Part shown: positions 57,295-64,000 of the stretch, in pieces | Layout: each line of letters begins with the position of its first letter | Numbering within the stretch: position 1 is the first letter of the stretch | Assembly (NCBI GenBank): GCA_947683625.1 | Contig: CANTUR010000283.1 | Location: 16,501,001 to 16,565,000, forward strand | Origin: Mallotus nudiflorus | Lineage: Eukaryota; Streptophyta; Magnoliopsida; Malpighiales; Euphorbiaceae | Direction: 5' to 3' | Length of the DNA: 64,000 bases | The notes under the pieces: model-generated | Seen by the model: the letters and a program-made list of their open reading frames with translations, nothing else | The model's database searches: none | Told to the model about the DNA's origin: nothing | Translations under genes and position numbers: made by a program

Positions 57295-57893
57295 AACGCA
57301 GCCATTATTGATTATACAAGGATTGTTTCTATCATATTATGTTTTTTTTTTTGGGGGGTGGTGTACGATAATGGCTTCAATCTTACTTATTTTCAAACTA
57401 AATTATTATTCGAATTAAAATTTAAATCAATATCGCTTACTAAATATTTGTTAATTCGTGGATCACAAACCAATTCACCTACTAATTTCATGTTTTAAAT
57501 ATTTGTTTATGATAAAAATGCCCTTAAATTATACAGTTTATAATATTCTTGAAAAAAAAAAAGTATCAGACTAATCTCCAGCTTTCACTAACTCAAATAA
57601 ATTAAAGTCGTGATACTTGTGGCCTGCTATGCATAAGACAAGAATTTTTTTTCCCTTTTTTTAATTTTTTTTTTATGAAACTGGGGTTTTTCTTCCTTTT
57701 GTGGCCTGGTTTGCATAGTAGGCCGCTACATTTCTCATTTCCTAATAAATTAAACTTCAAGAAGCCAATCCAATTTGTTATAGTCTTCCTTTGAATGAAC
57801 TTGTTCAACATTCTAATTGATTGTATGCAAGTAATCAAGAAAAGTTTTTGAAAAAAAAGCTTATTCATGAACACTCAAATTGATGACATACGA
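57295..57893. other. Spacer between methylesterase gene and LINE
   Basis: No gene is seen. AATAAA (57596-57601) is a possible polyadenylation signal, though it is 300 bp from the stop codon. A related pair of words, GTGGCCTGCTATGCATAAG (57620) and GTGGCCTGGTTTGCATAGT (57701), is a short local repeat. Confidence 0.55.
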
Positions 57894-58620
57894 ATTGTCA
57901 AGGTGCTAGAAGTACCAAATTTTGTCCTGCATTCAAAGACTTCATCCCTGTCCATCATCCAATGATTTGCATCATTCTTGAGCCTCAGATTAGCGGCCTT
58001 CAGGCGGATAGTACTATTAAGAAGATGGGTTTTCCTAGAAATTTTAGAGAAGAGGCAAGAGGTTTTGCTGGAGGTATATGGATCCTTTGGGATGACAAGA
58101 CAGTCAGTCTCAATATTGTAGTTTCTCATCATCAGTTTGTGCATTTTAATTTCATTCATGTAGGGACTCTCACCTACTGCGTCGCAGTGTATGGCAGTCC
58201 AATTGCAATTGCAAGAGAAATCCTCTGGAAAGATATCAGATAATAACTCCATTGATGCACCATTGGCCCTTATAGGCGACTTTAATGCTTATTTAGGAAG
58301 AGAGGAAAAAATGGGAAGTACTAATACTCCCACAGCTAGCTGCCGAAATTTTAGAAACATGATTAATGATTGTCACCTTATTGATATTGGTTTTACAGGG
58401 CCTAAGTATACTTGGGAACGCAGTGGGGTTAAAGAAAGACTTGACAGGGCATTAGTATCCAGCTCATGGTGTCTAGCTTTTCCTGGAGCAGTCTTATTAC
58501 AGCTCCCTCGAATTAAATCGGATCACAGTCCAATTCTCCTCAATTTCTTCGAGCCATCTCCCCCGTCAAAAATTTTACAGCCTTTTTGCTTCCAAGCAGC
58601 ATGGTTAACTCACCCATGAT
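57894..58620 (+). pseudogene. LINE endonuclease domain
   Basis: An APE-type endonuclease of a plant L1-like element. The reading starts mid-protein at GARSTKFCPAFKDF (about 57902), followed by MICIILEPQISGLQADST (catalytic Glu in ILEP), GFAGGIWILWDD and CVAVYGSP. A frameshift near 58235 moves to the next frame, with LALIGDFNAYLGREEK (Asp/Asn of GDFN), NRNMINDCHLIDIGFTGPKY-like text (FRNMINDCHLIDIGFTGPKY), ERLDRALV and KSDHSPILLNF (SDH box). This enzyme nicks target DNA. ORF1 and the first residues of the domain are absent, so the copy is 5' truncated, as is usual for LINEs. Confidence 0.88.
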
Positions 58621-59089
58621 TCAAGTAGTGGGTTTAGGAAAATTGGCAGTGGACTGGTAATTTTATGGAGACAATTTCTAAGTTCGTGGAAATGCTGAAA
58701 AAAAATGGAATAAAGTAGTCTTTGGCAATGTGTTTCTAAAGAAAAAAATCCATCCTGTCTAAACTGCAATTAGTTGATCACATTTTGGATTTTAGAAGCT
58801 CTACCCGACTCAAAGCTCTCAGAGGCACCTTCTAAACATGAACAAGTCCTACTTCAAGAGGAAACTGTATGGTTCCAGAAATCTAGAAAAAGATGGCTAA
58901 AATTTGGAGATTGTAATTCCTCCTCCTTCCATACTTCAACTATTATAAAGAGGAAATATAACAAAATTGAAGCTCTGAGGATCAATGGCAACTGGATCTC
59001 GGATGTGAATGAGATTGAAACAATGGCGAGAGATTTCTATATCCAGCTCTATGGAGAAGAAAGATAATACGATAAATTGTTGTACTGGC
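58621..59089 (+). pseudogene. LINE linker between endonuclease and RT
   Basis: Continues the ORF2 reading with stops and shifts. The best part is 58774-59067: PSKHEQVLLQEETVWFQKSR then KRWLKFGDCNSSSFHTSTII, and FYIQLYGEE. This 'EE..W.QKSR..WL..GD.N..FFH' pattern is the standard spacer of plant L1 ORF2. Confidence 0.85.
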
Positions 59090-60625
59090 AAAATTTGTTT
59101 CCTAAGCTGCAAGATCTCCAGTCCGTAGATATTGCAAGGGGTATTCCTAATGATGAAGTTAAAAAAGCCATCTTTGACATGAGCCCTTATAAAGCACCAG
59201 GCCCTAACAGTCGTCAACCACTATTTTACCAAAGTCAGTAGGACGCAATGGGGAAGAATGTTTGCGATTTGGTTAAAAATTTCATTCTTAATGGTTGCTT
59301 GGGTGCTCGGTTAAATGAAACTCTCATTGTCCCAATTACAAAGAACCCCAATCCCATTTCCATGCTCCACCTCATGCCAATTGGCTTATGTAATGTAGCC
59401 TATAAAGTCATTTCAAAAGTGACTGCAAATCGGTTGAAGCCTTTTATGGAAACAATCATAGATCAAACCCGAAGTAGTATTATCCTCAGAATGCAGATAA
59501 CGGATAATGTGGTTATTTTTCAAGAGGTAGTAAACTCTATGAGAAGATGGAATAGAAAAAAAGGGGTTATGGCCATTAAGATAGACTTGGAAAAAGCTTA
59601 TGACAGGCTTTAGTGGAATTTCATTTCCGAATCCTTAAAAGCTAGTGGGAAGCATCCAATTCTAGTTGAGCATATCATGACTTGTATTACTACAGCAAGC
59701 TCAAGTCTAGTGTGGAATGGTGAAGTAACAGATAAATTCACCCCTTCTAGAGGTGTCCAACAAGGGGATTCTCTATCCCTTTATCTCTTTGTGATTTGCA
59801 TGGAAAGACTTGCTCACCTCAACAAAGCTCGGGTTAATCAAAGACTTTGGAAACCTATCCACCTTACAAAAAATGGACCTCCCCTTTCTCATATGTTTCT
59901 TGCCGACGACCTACTTTTATTTTCCAAGTCCTGTACCGAACAAGCAACTGTTATTCAAGGCTGTTTGGATGATTTTTGTGGGGTTTCTAGGCAACAAGTT
60001 AACAAGGAGAAAACTCAGATTTTCTTCTCAAAGCAGTCCCCGCATATGCTATCTTCAGCAATTTATAATCAGTTGGGTTTTGTTAAAATAGACGATTTGG
60101 GCAAATATCTAGGAGCCAAGGTTATTCATGTAAGAGTGGACAGATACATTTTCAAGAATACCTTTGATAGAATAAAAGCAAAACTTTCAAGGTGGAAGGC
60201 TAAGAATCTTTCTTTGGTGGGAAGAGTAACATTAGCCAATTTTGTTCTTCAAGCCATGCCAATCTACCCAATAATTACAGCCAAATTCCTGTTATTAACT
60301 TGTTAGGAAGTTGATAAGGTGATCAGAGACTTTGTGTGGGGCTCCCAGGAAGGCAGTCGCAAAATTTATTTGGCAAGTTGGGAAGATATTTACAAGCCTA
60401 AATGCCAAGGAGGTCTCGTGTTAAGAGAAGCAGAGGATATAAATAAAATCCTTTTGATAAAATTGGGCTAGAGGTTCATATCCAACCAGAAGCACTCGGG
60501 TGAGAATTCTCAAGTCCAAGTATGGTCAGGAGGACAATTTTACAGGTTAGTTGCAAACTTCTAATAGTTGTTCAAACATTTAGCGAGGTTTATAGTCCAT
60601 TTGAGGCCTAGTACTGTATGGTAGC
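59090..60625 (+). pseudogene. LINE reverse transcriptase
   Basis: Long nearly open frame (59248-60306 with few stops). Motifs in order: AIFDMSPYKAPGPNSRQPLF, LNETLIVPITKNPNP, MPIGLCNVAYKVISKVTANR, GVMAIKIDLEKAYDRL, RGVQQGDSLSLYLFVICMER, the catalytic FLADDLLLFSKS (59900 region), VSRQQVNKEKTQIFFS, and DLGKYLGAKV. It then runs to KIYLASWEDIYKPKCQGGLV. It copies LINE RNA at the nick site. Only about five stops occur, so it is younger than the Tat elements, but not functional. It is cut at 60625 by a solo LTR. Confidence 0.92.
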
Positions 60626-62881
60626 TGTAAACATCTAAATTTCATAATGATGAAATGTGGATACAATAGAGGACTCTAATGATGGACTCCAATGATGAAA
60701 TAGGTTTTCAATACTTGAAGTTTGAAATCTCAAAAGTGTGAATATATCTTCAAAAGGAGTTTAGTTGGTTTTTTTTTAAGGATTTAATTGTAAAAATTTT
60801 TTCGGAACTAATTCAAAAATTTAAATACTTTCAGAGGTCTTTTTTATAATTAAAAGTAAAAAAAAAAATCAGAATTACGTAACTCCAATATGCATAATTC
60901 TAATCGGAATTGTGTAATTCCGATCAGAATTACATAATTCTAATCGGAATTGTGTAATTCCGAGCGGAATTACACAATTCCAATTAGAATTATGCTTATT
61001 CCGTCTGATTTTTTATTTTATTTCAGCAAATAAAATTAGATTTTTTGAATTTTGATTGATCAAATAGTATTTATTTGAATTTTTAGAAAATTAAAGTCCT
61101 TTTGAAATTAAAACTCTATGAAAATAAGTCACAGTATGATACATTTTTAGCTAGGTTTTTCCTATAAAATACTAGCTTGAGCTTTAATAAAAATACACAC
61201 AGAGATGGAGAGGAAAAAAGGAGAGGGAGAACAACACTGAGAATTTCTTTGGAGAATCTTTCTCCTTTCCTGCTCTCTTTTTGACTTTTAGGTAGTACAC
61301 AAATATTTTCTATGATTTATTGGTTTTCTTTTAAAGTAAGGAGCAATAGACTTTTGAGAAAAAGAATAATAAATTTTTGAAGACCTACTTAACAAACAAC
61401 GATAATTTATCCTAATCTAAGGGGCAACTCATTTTGAATCCATAATCATCACCTTCTTTCCTTACTTCTTTTATTTTTATTTTATTTTATTATTTTAAAT
61501 TTATTTAATCTTTATTGTTATTTTATTCACTAATCATTGTTTATTCTTTTGTGTTGGTGATTATGGAGGGGACTACATGATGATATTACTAGGTAAACAA
61601 AATCCATGAAGATCAATAGAATGTCATGGATTGAACTTTGAAACTAAATATAGTTTCTAGGTTTTTTATTATTATTTTGTTTTGTTTTTATTATTTTTGG
61701 AATTGTATTAATTTTTTTTCTTTTCTTATTATTTTCAATAGTTCATTGTAATAGCCCCATTAGTGGGAATAATGAGATCATGTGTGTGTGATTGTGTGTT
61801 TTATTTTAATTATTTGGTTGGTAAAATTAGGGTTTTAATTAGGTAATTAATTAAAATTAATGGCTATATAAATCAATAGGTTGTTTAATTAAAATTGAAT
61901 TAGATCTAAGGGGGTAGAATTAGGGTTGTTTGTTGATCATTTTATTTTATTTTGTTTAGAGTCACTTTAATTAAATTAGGGTTTTTAGAATATATTTAAC
62001 TAATTGTTTTATCTTTTTTATTTTATTTTTATTGATTTTGGGCTTATTTGTTTATGTTCATATGTTTTGGGCCCTAAGCCCATGTTAAACCATTTAAATA
62101 AATTTAGGTTTTTTAGGTTTAATTAATAAAAATACATTTTTAGGCCCATAATTGATTAGATTTAGGTTAGAAATAACTTAGGTCCATTTAGTTAATTTAG
62201 ACATAGGTCCACCTAATTTAATTAATTTAGACTTAGCCCATTTAATTTAAGTATTTTCTATAATTTGTAAATTTAATATCATTTTAGAACTAAAACATGT
62301 AGAACTAGGCTCATTAATTTAAATACTTCATAATTTATAGATTTAGGCTCATTTTTAGAATTAAAATAAATAGACTTAGGTTCACTTAATTAAAATTGAA
62401 TAGGAATTAGGCCTGTTAGTCTTTAGGTTCACTTGTAAATTAAAACATGTAGATTTAACTCATTTAATTAAAATCAATGTAGATTGTAGTAACTTAGCAA
62501 TTGCGAATTTAAATGAATGAATTATTTACATGTCTTTTTCATAACTAGTTTGCCTGAAGTTGATTGTTTTAATAAGGGTTTACATGAAATTGCATGTAAA
62601 TAGAGGGTAAAATAGTAATTCATAAAGTAATTCTAAATGAACACGAGATTGAAAAAAGTTAGTATTCCGTACCCAAAATCTTCTGGTTGTGGTGCTGGCT
62701 TTCTTTTAAAGAATTGAGTACCACCATTTTTTTATTTGTCCTAATAATTACCCTAGGTGGCGACTCCTCATCTCCACGCTATATTTTTGTGACGGTGGTT
62801 AGTGTGTTCTCTAGAGCCCTGAGCTAAAACAGTGTCATGGTTGCTAAGATTTTGGGCACGCGTTAAATCCCGCCATCTATA
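60626..62881 (+). mobile_element. Solo LTR inserted in the LINE
   Basis: A 2,256 bp LTR of the Tat-like type, TGTAAACATCTAAATTTC to CGCCATCTATA, flanked by GTAGC (60621-60625) and GTACC (62882-62886), a 5 bp target duplication with one change. It shares the array LTR layout: palindrome cluster near 60870-61010, A/G-rich stretch near 61200, TTAGGCCCA-type middle, and the tail CAGTGTCATGGTTGCTAAGA. There is no internal region. The LINE reading resumes directly after it. Confidence 0.9.
60870..61010. repeat. Palindrome cluster in LINE-borne solo LTR
   Basis: At least five hairpins in tandem: GGAATT-gtgt-AATTCC (twice), AGAATT-acat-AATTCT, GGAATT-acac-AATTCC and a weaker AGAATT-atgct-TATTCC, joined by CGATCA, TAATCG or CGAGCG cores. 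It lies about 245 bp from the LTR start, the same offset as the other LTR clusters. Confidence 0.92.
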
Positions 62882-62886
62882 GTACC

Positions 62887-64000
62887 ACATGGCCTATAGG
62901 TAATGGCTAAATTATCAAATTATGGGATGATAATTAGCTAGAGGGGATGGCTCCTTTGGAGACAATTGCTTTGAGGGACTTATCCCAAGAAGAAAAAACA
63001 TGTTTAGTGAATTCCTATATGGATTCAAATAGTCAATGGAAATGGAGAGAACTCCAACTCCTTTTTCCTTACTATGCTCTCCTAAGGTTAATTCCCATAA
63101 TATCTCCTCAATTAAGTAATGTTAAATATTTTATTTCTAGAATTTCTCCAAATCTAAAAATTTCTCTATAAAATCCACTTATGACCTTATTTTTTACTTA
63201 GATATTCAAAATCCCAACCCTGTGTAGAAGAATGTATGGAATTAGAAAAGGCCTTAATGTATGAAATCCTTTCTCTAGTTGATTTGAAGAAATAGAATCC
63301 CAACTAATTTATTATGCTATAAGAGACGAGCCATCCCCCTCCTTTTTGTGCAAGATGTGGATATGGTGAAGAAACCATGCTTCACGTTCTTAGGGATTAT
63401 CTTGTTGTAGATAGAATTTGGAGTCAGTTGGTGCCTTCAAGCATAAAAGATGAGTTTTATCATTTAGCTGGGGAAAACTCAGTTGGCTTTAACATTTCCA
63501 TCAAAGACATAGAGTTTGCTAGATTTGATTGGAATTTGGTGTTTAGGGTCACTAATTGGTATCTGTGGCAATGACACAACCAACTCCTGTTTTAACGACT
63601 AAGATATAGCTTTGGAATTAGCTACACATATCATTCTCAAAAAATGTAAAGATATTTGCACTACGAAAGAAAGTTGTGATGACATGTCATCCTCTTAAAG
63701 TGTGCAACATCATAACAATGGCAACAATAAGGGTTGGCAACCTCTGAAACCTAGACAATGTAATATGAAAATTGATGGCAACTGCAAACCTTTTTCCATG
63801 TAGGCAAGCACTAGTGGAAGCCTTAGAGAATATAGAAGTAAATGGATTACTTGTTTTATGAAAGGGTTGGGGATTTATACTATAATGGAATTAGAACTAT
63901 GGAGTATTCCAATAGGTCTTCACACCATCTAGCAAATGGGTATTGATAAGCTTATTATGGAGTCTGACTCATTAATAACGGTGAAAGTTGTTAATAGTAA
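62887..64000 (+). pseudogene. LINE 3' part: zf-RVT and RNase H
   Basis: Continues ORF2 after the solo LTR: IIKLWDDN, then MAPLETIALRDLSQEEKTCL and NSQWKWRELQLLF (62947 on). A zinc-binding RVT region follows near 63340 (CGYGEETMLHVLRDYL, after a frame change). A plant L1 RNase H domain starts near 63757 (MKIDGNCKPFS, GSLREYRSKWITCFMKGLGI, ELELWSIPIGLH, KLIMESDSLITVKVVNS) and reaches the window edge. Catalytic positions D in KIDG and E in ELE are visible. Several stops and shifts occur. The 3' end and poly(A) tail lie outside the window. Confidence 0.85.

Overview
The window is nuclear DNA from a flowering plant, probably a eudicot. It is AT-rich, one spliced host gene carries GT-AG introns, and nearly everything else is plant transposable elements in various states of decay: Tat-like and chromovirus Ty3/gypsy elements, a plant L1-type LINE and a MITE. 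I cannot name the species.

Layout. 1-2.5 kb: AT-rich intergenic DNA, then a MITE (2470-2701). 2.86-22.9 kb: a head-to-tail array of a non-autonomous, gag-only Tat-like retrotransposon: LTR1, internal A (split by a solo LTR), LTR2 (carrying a 450 bp insertion), internal B, LTR3, and the start of a third internal region. Both internal regions lack RT, RNase H and integrase and end in a 45/91 bp tandem satellite of small hairpins. 22.9-23.6 kb: a coding-like remnant and spacer. 23.6-33.8 kb: a complete but dead minus-strand chromovirus with two LTRs, an initiator-Met-type primer binding site (PBS) and gag-PR-RT-RH-IN-chromodomain remnants. 33.8-35.7 kb: a decayed host segment with a PPR-like pseudogene. 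35.7-52.5 kb: a 16.9 kb plus-strand Tat element with a full gag-pol (including the extra RNase H), two antisense captured domains (a DUF7745-like region and a plant mobile domain region), tandem repeats and LTRs packed with CGATCG-centred palindromes. 52.5-54.3 kb: exon-like minus-strand duplicates, a tRNA-Ala pseudogene and a purine-rich tract. 54.3-57.3 kb: the only apparently intact gene, a three-exon methylesterase-type alpha/beta hydrolase with an N-terminal signal segment. 57.9-64 kb: a plus-strand LINE (endonuclease, RT, zinc knuckle, RNase H) interrupted by a second solo LTR and running off the window end.

The most unusual signal is at the level of repeats. The Tat-type LTRs here, although divergent in sequence, all carry a palindrome cluster about 200-270 bp from their 5' end. 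The arms differ between subfamilies, while a CGATCG-like core recurs. In the 16.9 kb element the same palindromes also sit near the upstream ends of the two antisense captured domains. A second striking feature is the hairpin satellite in the gag-only elements, whose stems change sequence between monomers while staying complementary.
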